64,000 nucleotides of DNA. Source: Streptomyces sulfonofaciens. Lineage in GTDB: Bacteria > Actinomycetota > Actinomycetes > Streptomycetales > Streptomycetaceae. The notes under the pieces were generated by a model. It saw nothing but the letters and a program-made list of their open reading frames with translations. It was not told where the DNA came from and made no database searches. This document shows positions 16,764 to 25,462 of the stretch, one piece after another; position 1 is the first letter of the stretch; each line of letters begins with the position of its first letter. The stretch covers positions 1-64,000 of the forward strand of contig NZ_BNCD01000016.1 in the NCBI RefSeq assembly GCF_014656295.1. The letters run 5' to 3'. Position numbers and translations under genes: made by a program.

Positions 16764-18023
16764 TCAGCCCGCCCGCAGCAGCCTGGCCGCCCGGCGTGCC
16801 ACGCCCAGCAGGCGGGCCCGGTGCAGTAGATCGCGGGCGCGGCTGCGGGCGGCGGCGCGCCGCCGGGCGTGGGCGCGTGCACCGCGGGTCTCGCGCAGCG
16901 TGGCGAAGAGCAGTTCGTATTGCCGGGCGATGTGCGCGGGGTCGAAGCGTGCGGCGTTCTCCAGGGCGGCGGCGCCCATGGTGCGCCGCCCCGGCTCGTC
17001 CTCGACGAGGTGGAGCAGTGCCTTGGTGAACGCGGCCACGTCGCCCACCGGGACGAGCAGGCCGTCCACCCCGTCCCTGACGATCTCGGCGGGGCCGAGC
17101 GGGCAGGCGGTGCTGACCACGGGCACCCCGCAGCGCATGGCCTCCACCAACGTCATCCCGAACGATTCCGCCTCCGAGGTGACCGCGACCACGGACGCCC
17201 GCGTGAACTCCGGCTCGATCGGTGAACGCACCCCCATCAGCCGAACGGCGTCCGTCAGGCCCAGGTCGTCGATGAGCTGCGCGAGACCGTCGCGCTCGGG
17301 CCCGTGGCCGTAGATCCGCAGTCGCCAGTCCGGATGCTTCTCGGCGACTCCGGCGAACGCTTCGATGAGCAGGTCGTACCGCTTTCCCCGGGCCAGCCGG
17401 CCCGCCGCGGCCACCACCTTGGCGGTGCCGTCGGCCGTCGGCACCCGCGGCTCGGGGACACTGTTGGGCACCGACAGGACCCGTACGCCCGGGAGCGGCA
17501 TCCGGCGGCGGTAGATGGCGGCGTCCGCCTCGGTCATGGTGACGAGGGCGTCCAGCGTGCGGTAGTGCGGCGCGAGCTGGGCGCGCAGCCGCTTGCTGTG
17601 CGCGTCGTGTCTGAGGTGTTCCTGGGCGATGCGCAGTGCTCCGCGCGGTCCGAAGCGAGCGAGGTAGACGTTGACGCCGGGCCGGGTGCCGATCAGCACG
17701 TCGGCATCGCTGCCGGACAGGTAGTCCGCCACCCGGTCGTCGATCAGCGCGTTGTACTGGCGGTGGCGCGACTCGGCGGCCGGGAACACCCCGGAAGGCC
17801 GGGTGTACCGCGGATCGCGCAGATCGGCGCTGTCCTTGCGGACGTCCACCAGCGGGACGAGCCGGATCCGCGGGTCGATCGCGAAGCGTGGCTCTGTGCG
17901 GTGCCGCCGCATCGAGACGATCGCCACCTCGTGGCGGTCGGCGAGCGCGGTGGCCAGGTTGAGCGTGGTGCGGATCGTCCCGCCGATGCCGTATGTGTCG
18001 TGCAGCAGGAATACGATCTTCAT
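16764..18023 (-). CDS. Family 4 glycosyltransferase (GT-B fold)
   Basis: 419 residues. N-terminus MKIVFLLHDTYGIGGTIRTT is the glycine-rich acceptor loop. The C-terminal donor domain has AAAGRLARGKRYDLLIEAF and the EX7E motif in SEAESFGMTLVEAMRCGVPV. A retaining transferase using a nucleotide sugar is expected; the acceptor is unknown. The Arg-rich tail (about 380-419) may bind the membrane. ATG at 18023 is preceded by GGGAGAGG; the reading from 18248 is too long. Divergent from the response regulator gene. Confidence 0.85.
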   Translation of the reverse strand: MKIVFLLHDTYGIGGTIRTTLNLATALADRHEVAIVSMRRHRTEPRFAIDPRIRLVPLVDVRKDSADLRDPRYTRPSGVFPAAESRHRQYNALIDDRVADYLSGSDADVLIGTRPGVNVYLARFGPRGALRIAQEHLRHDAHSKRLRAQLAPHYRTLDALVTMTEADAAIYRRRMPLPGVRVLSVPNSVPEPRVPTADGTAKVVAAAGRLARGKRYDLLIEAFAGVAEKHPDWRLRIYGHGPERDGLAQLIDDLGLTDAVRLMGVRSPIEPEFTRASVVAVTSEAESFGMTLVEAMRCGVPVVSTACPLGPAEIVRDGVDGLLVPVGDVAAFTKALLHLVEDEPGRRTMGAAALENAARFDPAHIARQYELLFATLRETRGARAHARRRAAARSRARDLLHRARLLGVARRAARLLRAG

Positions 18024-18096
18024 GGCCCTCTCCCGGCGGTGCTCCATCCGGGAGGCAGACGCTGCCCACCGGCTGCGCGCCACCTTGCGGCAGCGG

Positions 18097-18136
18097 GGTA
18101 AGCCGGCGGCGTGACCAGGGTGAGAAGAAGGTAAGA
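18097..18136 (+). promoter_or_regulatory. Phased direct repeats, candidate response-regulator binding array
   Basis: GGTAAGC at 18097, GGTGAGA at 18119 and GGTAAGA at 18130 are spaced 22 and 11 bases, i.e. on one face of the helix. OmpR-family regulators typically bind direct repeats with 11-base period. It lies in the divergent region before the regulator gene. Confidence 0.45.
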
Positions 18137-18196
18137 GGCCACCGTCACACCACCGGGAGGCCCCTGCACGACGGCCCGCCAGGGCAGACTGGCCGC

Positions 18197-18886
18197 GTGG
18201 AGAACACCGTGCTGCTGGCCGAGGACGACCGGGCGATCCGCACCTCACTCATGCGCGCCCTGGAACTGGAGGGCTACCGCGTGCTTGCGGTGCCCGACGG
18301 CATCGAAGCCCTTGCCACGATCCACCGGGAGCGGCCCGACGTGGTCGTGCTCGATGTGATGATGCCCGGGATCGACGGTCTTGCCGCATGCCGAGTGCTG
18401 CGCGCGGAGGGCGACCGCACCCCCGTGCTCATGCTCACCGCCCGAGTGGAGACGGCCGACCGGATCGCCGGGCTCGATGCGGGCGCCGACGACTACGTGG
18501 CCAAGCCGTTCGAAGTGGAGGAGGTCTTCGCCCGGCTGCGGGCGCTGCTGCGCCGCGCCGCACCGGATGCCGGTTCCGTCGATCACGGCCTCGTCGAGGC
18601 CGCCGACGTGCGGCTCGACCCGTCGGCGCGGCGTGCCTGGCGGGGCGGGCGGGAGCTGGATCTGACCCGTACCGAGTTCGACCTGCTGGAGCTGCTGGCG
18701 CGCAACGCCGGGATCGTGCTCGACCACACCACCATCTACCAGCGCATCTGGGGCTACGACTTCGGCCCCGGCTCGAAGAACCTCACCGTCTACATCGGCT
18801 ACCTGCGGCGCAAGGTCGACTCGCCCTCCCTGCCGCAGTTGGTCCACACCGTACGCGGCGTCGGCTACACCTTCAGGGAGCCATGA
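18197..18886 (+). CDS. OmpR-family response regulator
   Basis: 229 residues. Receiver with LLAEDD, phospho-acceptor Asp53 (VVLDVMMPG) and Lys103 (YVAKPFE). Winged helix at about 135-228 (LTRTEFDLLELLARNAG, LTVYIGYLRRKV, VRGVGYTFREP). GTG at 18197 follows a -10-like CAGACT by 7 bases, so it may be leaderless. Its stop overlaps the kinase start by 4 bases. It likely controls genes of this envelope block or the divergent glycosyltransferase, which is inferred from position. Confidence 0.88.
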   Translation: MENTVLLAEDDRAIRTSLMRALELEGYRVLAVPDGIEALATIHRERPDVVVLDVMMPGIDGLAACRVLRAEGDRTPVLMLTARVETADRIAGLDAGADDYVAKPFEVEEVFARLRALLRRAAPDAGSVDHGLVEAADVRLDPSARRAWRGGRELDLTRTEFDLLELLARNAGIVLDHTTIYQRIWGYDFGPGSKNLTVYIGYLRRKVDSPSLPQLVHTVRGVGYTFREP

Positions 18887-20271
18887 CAGTGACCGTTCCC
18901 CGCCTCAGCCTACGGACCAAGGTCGCCCTGTCCTTCGCCCTGCTGGCTGCCGCCGTCACCGTGCTCGTCGGCTACCTCGGCTACGAGGCGGCGGCCCGTC
19001 TCGTCCGCGTCGACCAGCAGAACATCTTCTCGAACGTCGTCCAGGACGTCCGCACCCAGGTCAGCCAGCAGTCACTGTCCGCGCGGGACTACGGCTCCGA
19101 CGCCGACCACGACGGCCCCCGCGACGAGCTGAGCCGGCGGTTCCGCGCCGACGTCCAGGTACTGGGCCCCGGCGGTCGGACCGCCGACCGGGGCCAGCCG
19201 CCCCTTCCCGTGTCCACCGCCGATCGGGCCACGGCCCGCCAGGCCGCCGCCGGCCACACCACCCAATCGGAAACCGACATCCAGGACGAGCGGTACCGCA
19301 TCGCCACCGTGTCGTTCGGCCAGGGCCGGGGCGCGGTGCAGGTCGCACAGCAGCTCAGCGACACCGAGGACCTGCTGAGCTCGCTCCTGCAGCGCACCAT
19401 CCTCCTCATGACCGTCGTCGTGCTCGGCGCCGGCGCCGTGGGATGGTGGCTGGCCCGCCGCATCACAGGCCACCTGGTGCGGCTGACCGCAGTGGCGGAG
19501 GACGTCGCCCGGACCCGCCGGCTCGATGTCGCCGTACCGGTCGGCACCCAGGACGAGGTGGGCCGCCTCGGCCGCGCCTTCGACGACATGCTGGGCCGCC
19601 TCGCCCGCGCGGAGGACGACCAGAAACGCCTGATCCAGGACGCCGGACACGAACTGCGCACGCCCCTCACCTCACTGCGCACCAACGTCTCCCTGCTTCG
19701 CCGCCTCGACGAGCTGCGGCCGCGCGCACGAGCCGAACTCGTCGACGACATGGTGAGCGAGACCCGCGAACTCACCGACCTGGTCAACGAACTCGTCGAA
19801 CTTGCCGCCGGACAGCGCGACGCCGAGGAACCGGTGGATGTCATCCTCGGCGACGTGGTGGCCGAGGCCGCGGCACGCACCCGTCGCCGCACCGGCCGCA
19901 CCATCGTCATACGCGCCGACGACACCGTCGTCCGTTGCAGGCCCGCTGCCCTGCAACGCGCCGTCTCCAACCTTCTGGAGAACGCAGCCAAGTTCGCCCC
20001 CGCGGGCCACGACCCGATAGAAGCCGAGGTCAACGGCGGCGAGGTACAGGTCAAGGACCGCGGCCCCGGCATCCCCGCCTCGGACTTGGCCCGCGTCTTC
20101 GACCGCTTCTACCGCGCCCCCGAGGTCCGCAGCCTCCCCGGATCCGGCCTCGGCCTCGCCATCGTCCGCGAAGTCGCCCAGAGCCACCGCGGCACGGCTT
20201 TCGCACGCAACCGGGACGGGGGCGGGGCGGTAGTAGGTTTCACGGTGGGGAGCGAAGCGCGTTCTGACTGA
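18883..20271 (+). CDS. Two-component sensor histidine kinase
   Basis: 462 residues. Membrane helices at about 13-33 and 171-191 enclose a 135-residue extracytoplasmic sensor domain. HAMP follows (191-245), then HisKA with phospho-accepting His256 in DAGHELRTPLTSL, and a HATPase domain with N box LLENAAKFA, G1 KDRGPGIP and G2 GSGLGLAIV. Layout matches MprB/CseC-type envelope kinases. ATG at 18883 overlaps the regulator stop (ATGA). Confidence 0.9.
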   Translation: MTVTVPRLSLRTKVALSFALLAAAVTVLVGYLGYEAAARLVRVDQQNIFSNVVQDVRTQVSQQSLSARDYGSDADHDGPRDELSRRFRADVQVLGPGGRTADRGQPPLPVSTADRATARQAAAGHTTQSETDIQDERYRIATVSFGQGRGAVQVAQQLSDTEDLLSSLLQRTILLMTVVVLGAGAVGWWLARRITGHLVRLTAVAEDVARTRRLDVAVPVGTQDEVGRLGRAFDDMLGRLARAEDDQKRLIQDAGHELRTPLTSLRTNVSLLRRLDELRPRARAELVDDMVSETRELTDLVNELVELAAGQRDAEEPVDVILGDVVAEAAARTRRRTGRTIVIRADDTVVRCRPAALQRAVSNLLENAAKFAPAGHDPIEAEVNGGEVQVKDRGPGIPASDLARVFDRFYRAPEVRSLPGSGLGLAIVREVAQSHRGTAFARNRDGGGAVVGFTVGSEARSD

Positions 20272-20791
20272 GACAGGCGGAGCCCCGGATGATTCGCTGG
20301 GAGGGACGGGGGAGGCGGGCGGCCTGCTCGGCTCGTGCCGCCGTCAGGTGACGGTTCCCGGCTCCGCGCCCGCGGGTCGGCCCCGTATCGCTCGCGCGTC
20401 GTCGTGGGGGCTCCGTGCGGGCCGGGGTGCTGCCCGGTAAGGAGCACCATGGCCCGGTCCGGCAAGCGCCGCGTCGAAGGAGGCCATGAGCCGGCATCCG
20501 GGACGGGTCGCATCGGCCCGGCCCCCTTGCCCGCGGACCGCCGCACCTCCAGCACGCCCAGGCCCGCCGGCAGTCGGGCGTGGGCAGGGCAACCGGCAGC
20601 CTGTTCCGCCAGGTCGTCACCACCGACCCGGTACCGGCGAGTGCACCGTTTCTCGCGGGTGCCCGTTGTTGCGGAGCACGAGATGGGCATCGAACCGGCG
20701 CCGGCGTCCACGTCACGGGCCGGCAGCCCCGCGGCCTGCGGCCGGAAGTGCGCTGACTGCAGACCGGGTGACAACTCGTGCAAGACGGGTG
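20272..20791. other. Gap after the histidine kinase; nothing recognised
   Basis: 520 bases between convergent genes. Open frames exist on both strands but none has a recognisable domain, plausible ribosome site and composition. Confidence 0.5.
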
Positions 20792-21172
20792 TCAGGGGCC
20801 AGGGGGGACCGTGAAGGTGTTTACCAGGGACGTGATCTGGCCACTCTCATTGACTTCGGCGGTCTCGACACCTGCGACAGCGCTGATCGTGCCATCGGCG
20901 GCACGGCATGATGCAGCCCAGTCAGCGTGCAAGCTGCCATCCGGGTTCTCGGTGGTCTGCCAGACATGCCTCAATTCGGCGTACGTGCTGACGAAGTGAC
21001 GGTAAAAAGAAAGCAGCGCCTCGCGGCCCCTGATCGTCTCGCCGAAGAGGTTGACGGTGGCGTCGCTTGCGAAGATCCGGTCGAATTCCTCCTCCAGGGC
21101 GGACGGGTCGGTGACCGCTCGTTCGGCGAAGGCGATATAGCGATCGAGAGGTGTGCCGAGTGTTGCGGGCAT
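20792..21172 (-). CDS. SnoaL/NTF2-like protein
   Basis: 126 residues. A cone-shaped NTF2-like fold is suggested by LDRYIAFAERAVTDP, FASDATVNLFGETIRGREAL and the beta-rich C-terminus. Such proteins serve as small isomerases, cyclases or ligand-binding helpers. No catalytic residues can be assigned. ATG at 21172 after a GGAG-like sequence. It shares strand with the FAD monooxygenase upstream (337-base gap), so a common pathway is possible but unproven. Confidence 0.72.
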   Translation of the reverse strand: MPATLGTPLDRYIAFAERAVTDPSALEEEFDRIFASDATVNLFGETIRGREALLSFYRHFVSTYAELRHVWQTTENPDGSLHADWAASCRAADGTISAVAGVETAEVNESGQITSLVNTFTVPPGP

Positions 21173-21509
21173 GCGGTGCTCCTTCGTTGTTTCCTCTTGG
21201 CCGGACAGAGGTCCTGTGGCTGCGAACCACGGAATGCAGGGTGCGCTCGTTATCCTCGTGTGTGCGTCGCGACCAGCTCTGATGACGTGGAGAGCCGCCC
21301 GGGAGGGCAAGCGATGTGCCGGTCGATGCTCAGGCGTGTCACCGCTGCGGGCGAGGAAGTCGATGGGGTCGGTGAAGGCGGCTCGTCATGGTGTCGATCG
21401 CGGAGTCGATCAAAAGCCCCGGGCGCGCTGCGGTGCAGCGCAAGAGCTCCGCTTCCCTGAGGAACGGCTTCCCGCCTGTCCGGGGCGGTCTGGTGGGAGT
21501 GTTTGTCCG
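21173..21509. other. Gap between NTF2-like and FAD monooxygenase genes
   Basis: 337 bases with no supported gene, terminator or operator seen. Confidence 0.45.
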
Positions 21510-22727
21510 TCATACCTTGGCGATATCTCTTTCCTTCATCTGGAATTCGGTTGCCCGCGTCTTCAGCCGCAGCGCGAGCGGCCCGATGAAAGGTAGGTTC
21601 CTGGTGAGCAGGCCCCGCAGGATCTTGCCGGTATGGCTCTGCGGAACGAACATGTTCAGGCCCAGCGGCAGTGAGTGCTGGTGGTACTCGATGAAGGGGC
21701 GCAGGTGCGCTTCCCACGCGCCCAGGGCGGCTTCGACGGAGTCGGGGTGGCGCTCGATCATGGTGCCGAGCAGATCGGCCCCGGCCAGCGCGCTGGATGC
21801 TCCCATGCCGGTGTAGAGCGTGGGGCACCAGGCGGCGTCGCCCACCACGACGACCCGGCGCGCGTGCCAGTGCGGGAGGACGGACTGGTGCACGCTGTCG
21901 AAGAGGAGGCCATCGGCGTGCTCGAACTCGTCGAGGAGCTGGCCCAGCACCGGCCCGAGGGGCTCGGGTCCGAAGGCCCGGCGGACGGAGTCGGCAGGTG
22001 GGAGCTTGAATTCCCGGTCGATGTCGGTGGTCCGATAGCTGAACAGGGCGGACGGGGGGCGGCCGGACAGGGGGAAGGTCCACGCCGACCGGCCCGGTTC
22101 CGTAAGGGCGATGGCTTCGTGCGGCTCGAAACCGTGCACGTGCTCCTTCATGAGGAAGGCTGCGATCATGTGGTTCACCGGCCGTAGGAATGCGCTGTGC
22201 GGGCCGAACACCAGCGATCGGACCGTGGAGCGCAGGCCGTCGGCGCCCACCAGCAGATCGAACCGCTCGGTGCGCACCGTGCCGGCCCCGGCGTCGCGGA
22301 GGGTGACACGGACGCCCCCGTCGTCCTGCTCCACCGCGGTCGGTGTGGTCGAGTAGCGGATCTCGGTGCCCGCAGGCAACGCCTGATGGAGCGCCGATTC
22401 CACATCGCCGCGCAGTAGCACACGGGGCTCGTGGGGGAGGTCCGTGAAGCCGAGGCCGGGCTTGCGCCGGGCGTGCCGGTCGATCTCCAGGCTCACCTGG
22501 TTCGCATGGGCCCGGCTCCTCAGCGCGTCGAGCACGCCAAGGCGCCCGGCCGGCGCGGCGCCGGCACCGAAGAGGGCGATGAAGTAGCCACCGTCCCGGC
22601 GGGCGGGCGCGCGCTCGATCACGACGGTTTCCCATCCGGCCTGCTGGAGGCGGATGGCGCTGGCCATGCCGGCGATGCCGAGCCCCACGATCAGGGCACG
22701 CCCTCGGTTCCTTGTCAGGGCTGTCAC
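21510..22727 (-). CDS. FAD-dependent aromatic-hydroxylase-type monooxygenase
   Basis: 405 residues. N-terminal dinucleotide-binding GxGxxG (ALIVGLGIAGMASAIRLQQ), the NAD(P)H-contact DG motif (LLVGADGLRSTVRS) and the second FAD motif GD (VVVVGDAAWCPTLYTGMGAS). Group A flavoprotein monooxygenases hydroxylate phenolic substrates, antibiotics or quinones. It is divergent from a TetR gene with a shared palindromic control region, so it is probably induced by its substrate through that repressor. Confidence 0.85.
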   Translation of the reverse strand: MTALTRNRGRALIVGLGIAGMASAIRLQQAGWETVVIERAPARRDGGYFIALFGAGAAPAGRLGVLDALRSRAHANQVSLEIDRHARRKPGLGFTDLPHEPRVLLRGDVESALHQALPAGTEIRYSTTPTAVEQDDGGVRVTLRDAGAGTVRTERFDLLVGADGLRSTVRSLVFGPHSAFLRPVNHMIAAFLMKEHVHGFEPHEAIALTEPGRSAWTFPLSGRPPSALFSYRTTDIDREFKLPPADSVRRAFGPEPLGPVLGQLLDEFEHADGLLFDSVHQSVLPHWHARRVVVVGDAAWCPTLYTGMGASSALAGADLLGTMIERHPDSVEAALGAWEAHLRPFIEYHQHSLPLGLNMFVPQSHTGKILRGLLTRNLPFIGPLALRLKTRATEFQMKERDIAKV

Positions 22728-22883
22728 CGTGGAGTCCTCTCCTTGCTCTCGTGTCCGTGAGATTGGTCCCCCGGGCCGCGTCCACGGTGCGAGCCGGCAA
22801 CGCCGCGTCCGCGTGTGTGCTGGTACGGCGGACGACGTCCGGAGCGTCAGGTCGGCTCTGCGGGTCCGGAATCCGGAGCCAAC

Positions 22884-22923
22884 CTGACAGGCGTCAGATT
22901 ACTCGTAATCTGACAGCCGTCAA
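22884..22923. promoter_or_regulatory. Face-to-face promoters over a 22-base palindromic TetR operator
   Basis: Palindrome GTCAGATTAC-TC-GTAATCTGAC at 22893-22914. Reading rightward, CTGACA (22884-22889), 16 bases, TAATCT (22906-22911). Reading leftward, TTGACG (22923-22918), 16 bases, TAATCT (22901-22896). The two -10 boxes overlap the palindrome arms, so one bound TetR dimer could shut both the monooxygenase and its own gene. Confidence 0.7.
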
Positions 22924-23063
22924 GAATGAGGCGGAGTCAGTGCGATGCCGGGCCGGGCCACCGTGGGCATACCGTTCACGGACAGGGCGCGTTCGCCTCA
23001 CGAACGACGGCGGAAGAGGCGGACTAGTCTCGGTGCGGACGACAGAGTGCAAGGGAGGGCCCA

Positions 23064-23738
23064 GTGATGCCGGAGGTGAAGGCGGGTGCGCGGCGGCCGG
23101 GCCGTCCGAGCGCGGACACGCCCCCCCTGCCGAGTGAGCGCGAGATCCTGGCGCGGGGGCTGGAGGCGTTCGCCGACCTCGGTTACGACCGGGCCTCCGC
23201 CCGGGAGTTGGCCAGGCGTCTTGGCGTGAGCCACAACTTCATCCACGACAGATACGGATCGAAAGCGGCCTTCTGGCGAGCGGTCGTGGACGACGCCTTG
23301 GGGGCGCAACTCTCGCTGCTGCCGTCCGACGACCCCGACGCAGACCCCGCTGATCGCCTGCGTGCGATCGTCGCGGGCTTCTACCGGACCACCGTGGACG
23401 CCCCCGGAATCGGCCGCCTGTGCGCGGACGAGTTCTCACGGGACTCGGAACGGCTGGACTACCTCTACGAGCGCTATGTCGCTCCCACCCTGGCCAGGAT
23501 CAAGCTGATCGTCGACGTCCTCGCCGACGCCGGCCGCATGGCACGTCTCTCCATGGACGTGCTGTTCTTCGCCGTCGTCTCGCCTGCCTCGGCCATGGCC
23601 CAGATGCCGCTGGCCCACCGTCTCGGCAGGTCGACGCAGGCCCCGCGCGACGAGCGGGTCGCCATGGCGGAGACGCTGGCGGACCTGGCCGTGAACGCCC
23701 TCCTGGCGACGGGCGGGGAAGGCCGGCCCCGCCGGTGA
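23064..23738 (+). CDS. TetR-family transcriptional repressor
   Basis: 224 residues. HTH at about 28-75: LARGLEAFADLGYDRASARE, LARRLGVSHNFIHDRYGSKA, with a TetR-type recognition helix. The C-terminal ligand-binding domain is all-helical. GTG at 23064 or ATG at 23067 follow AGGGAGG. It is 150 bases from the palindromic operator and likely represses itself and the divergent FAD monooxygenase. Confidence 0.87.
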   Translation: MMPEVKAGARRPGRPSADTPPLPSEREILARGLEAFADLGYDRASARELARRLGVSHNFIHDRYGSKAAFWRAVVDDALGAQLSLLPSDDPDADPADRLRAIVAGFYRTTVDAPGIGRLCADEFSRDSERLDYLYERYVAPTLARIKLIVDVLADAGRMARLSMDVLFFAVVSPASAMAQMPLAHRLGRSTQAPRDERVAMAETLADLAVNALLATGGEGRPRR

Positions 23739-24153
23739 CGGCGGGCCCGGGTCTGTCACACGTTCACCCTGCCCCGTGATCGGTGGTAGCGCTGTGTGGC
23801 CATGGGAGGAACATCAGGTCGCGGAGCGGTTGCCAGGTGAGGGAACGGGCTCGGCCAACCCGGTTTCGGGCGGGTCGGCAGCGCGCCTTCTCGTCGATCG
23901 CGGCGACGGATCAGGGGCCGGTCCCGCATCATGTGTCCGGACTCGGCGAGAGCTGGGCCGATCACCTCTTCTGCTGCGATGCGCTGGGGCGGCGTCAGCG
24001 CGTCGACGGCCGAGAGGATCTGTTCCGGCCAGACCGGTTCTTTCATCGGTCAGTCAGCCGCCCGGCCTCCGGCGGGGGGCGTAAGCGCCCGTCCTGCCCG
24101 GTAGTGCCACCGACCGGGGCGCCCGGGCGGGCCGGTGCATAGAATTCGATTCC
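23739..24153. other. Gap with one weak reverse open frame
   Basis: 415 bases. A reverse frame at 24046-23756 (96 codons, starting MKEPVWPEQILSAVDAL) has no ribosome site and no known family; its first 50 residues look protein-like, so it may be a remnant. No other feature seen apart from the -10 box of the next gene. Confidence 0.4.
24140..24145 (+). promoter_or_regulatory. -10 box of probable leaderless promoter (gvpU-like gene)
   Basis: TAGAAT ends 8 bases before the ATG at 24154, and no Shine-Dalgarno is present. Confidence 0.5.
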
Positions 24154-24513
24154 ATGCCGAAGCCTGACGAGCTTATCGTTGACATCGCCGCCCTCGTGGA
24201 GACCGGGCAGAGCAGCCAGATGTCCTTGACCGTGGTCACCGGTGGTGCCGTCATCACCGGTCGCCTGGCTCCCGAAGCCATGTGGAGGCAGCGGGTGTGG
24301 GAGGTGCTCACGGATTCCGAGCACCTGGCCGAGTTCTCCCCTGTCTTCGCCGTCCCTGCGAAGAAGGACGGGCCGCCCACGCATCTGCACTTCCATGTTG
24401 CCCGGATCCTGCAGGGCACGGTGGGGATCCCGGAGACGGGCGGGATGTACCGCGTCGCGATCGAGGACGTCACCGCCTGGACCGTGGGTGACTTCAGCTA
24501 CTCCGACCACTGA
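24154..24513 (+). CDS. GvpU-like gas vesicle accessory protein
   Basis: 119 residues. The core TLTVVTGGAVITGRLAPE fits GvpU-family proteins, in which a LTxGGxxVSG-like strand is conserved, and HLHFHVARILQGTVGIPE and YRVAIEDVTAWTVGDF agree with actinobacterial proteins so labelled. In Bacillus megaterium GvpU modulates gas vesicle clustering. No gvpA is in the window. The stop is the first codon of a run of TGACCCAC repeats, and a strong terminator follows. I am fairly but not fully sure of the family. Confidence 0.6.
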   Translation: MPKPDELIVDIAALVETGQSSQMSLTVVTGGAVITGRLAPEAMWRQRVWEVLTDSEHLAEFSPVFAVPAKKDGPPTHLHFHVARILQGTVGIPETGGMYRVAIEDVTAWTVGDFSYSDH

Positions 24514-24556
24514 CCCACTGACCCACTGACCCACTGACCCATTGACCCACTGACTC
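24511..24556. repeat. TGACCCAC tandem repeats starting at a stop codon
   Basis: Five 8-base units (one TGACCCAT) plus a partial unit. The first TGA is the stop of the gvpU-like gene. As the unit is not a multiple of three, the repeated TGA falls in all frames and blocks readthrough. Confidence 0.85.
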
Positions 24557-24580
24557 GCCGCGCCGAGAACGGCACGGCAC

Positions 24581-24624
24581 GCGGTGAGGGCCCGCCCGGC
24601 GCTCGTCGGGCGGGCCCTCACCGC
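24581..24624. terminator. Bidirectional terminator hairpin
   Basis: Perfect 18-base-pair stem (GCGGTGAGGGCCCGCCCG at 24581-24598 with its complement at 24607-24624) and an 8-base loop, between two convergent genes. Confidence 0.85.
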
Positions 24625-24652
24625 TCTGTTCGGCTCGCGCCTGTCCCGTCGG

Positions 24653-24961
24653 TCAGACGGACAGAGGAGTGCCGAGCATTTCGTAAGCCCGCTGGTACGG
24701 GCTGGCCGCGGGCGCAGGCGCGGCCACGGGGCTGGTGCGGCAGGTGAAGCCGAGTTGGGCCATAGCCCTCAGGACTTCGCCGGCGCTGAAATCGCGGGGG
24801 TCCTGGCGGGTGATGACCTGGCCGACTTGCTTGGCGGGGTAGTGGCGTCGTCCGATGATGACGCAGTCACTGGTGACCGGCTCGGGTTTGACGCCCTTCA
24901 TCGATTCCAGCACGCCGCTTTTGGTCAGGTCGAACGGGAAGCGGGCGATGACGCAGCGCAT
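24653..24961 (-). CDS. Conserved small protein (SCO5918-type family)
   Basis: 102 residues, starting MRCVIARFPFDLTKSGVLES. The sequence matches a conserved Streptomyces family of unknown function that sits with the cold-shock DEAD-box helicase. VIIGRRHYPAKQVGQVITRQ is a basic segment that could bind nucleic acid. Upstream lies the CBS-domain gene, on the same strand with a 50-base gap, and then the helicase and cold-shock genes, so this is probably the end of a cold-response operon. Confidence 0.75.
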   Translation of the reverse strand: MRCVIARFPFDLTKSGVLESMKGVKPEPVTSDCVIIGRRHYPAKQVGQVITRQDPRDFSAGEVLRAMAQLGFTCRTSPVAAPAPAASPYQRAYEMLGTPLSV

Positions 24962-25011
24962 GATGCCTCACAGGGAGAAGAGAAAACGGTGCCGAGGGTG
25001 GTGAAGTCGGT

Positions 25012-25416
25012 TCAGCGGGAGGGGGCGAGCACACCCGGATCGCTGCCGTGTTCTTCGGCCGTGGACAGGGTCCCGACCGGCCGGTGGCGCATCGCGTGCT
25101 CGGCTTCGGCCATCGTGTCCAGCGGGGCGGCGAAGGGCCCCGAGCTGCCGGCGATGTCGCGCAGGCGGACCCGGTCCGTGTATCCCGAGCTGTCACGGAC
25201 GGCGGTAAGCCGGGGCAGGGTGACCAGGCCGGTGCACTGGCCGTCCTCGTCGCAGATGACCAGGTGACCCGTACGGGCGGCGGCCATGAGGGACAGCGCC
25301 ACCTCGACGGTCATCGTGTCCCAGACCTGTGGTCCGGCCGCGCCCACGGCGTCGACCGCCGTCCTGTGCATGGGCCTTACGTTCGTCGAGCGGGGGTGCA
25401 TCTGGACCAGTGTCAA
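25012..25416 (-). CDS. CBS-domain protein
   Basis: 134 residues. Two CBS repeats: LSLMAAARTGHLVICDEDGQ leading to GLVTLPRLTAV, then VRLRDIAGS and MAEAEHAMRHRPVGTLS. CBS pairs bind adenosine nucleotides and act as energy sensors. A TTG at 25416 is 6 bases after a perfect AGGAGG and is preferred; the ATG at 25401 would be 21 bases from it. Lies between the helicase and the SCO5918-type gene in one reading direction. Confidence 0.72.
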   Translation of the reverse strand: MTLVQMHPRSTNVRPMHRTAVDAVGAAGPQVWDTMTVEVALSLMAAARTGHLVICDEDGQCTGLVTLPRLTAVRDSSGYTDRVRLRDIAGSSGPFAAPLDTMAEAEHAMRHRPVGTLSTAEEHGSDPGVLAPSR

Positions 25417-25462
25417 GAAATTCCTCCTGCAGAGATGGGTCAGCTTCCTGATCGCACAAGTT

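Noticed and set aside
15761..16882. 373-codon reverse open frame across the deacetylase end
   Set aside because: It joins pieces of two different dead genes by chance; the pieces are listed separately.
23756..24046. 96-codon reverse open frame starting MKEPVWPEQ
   Set aside because: No ribosome site or known family; at best a remnant, so noted only in the gap description.
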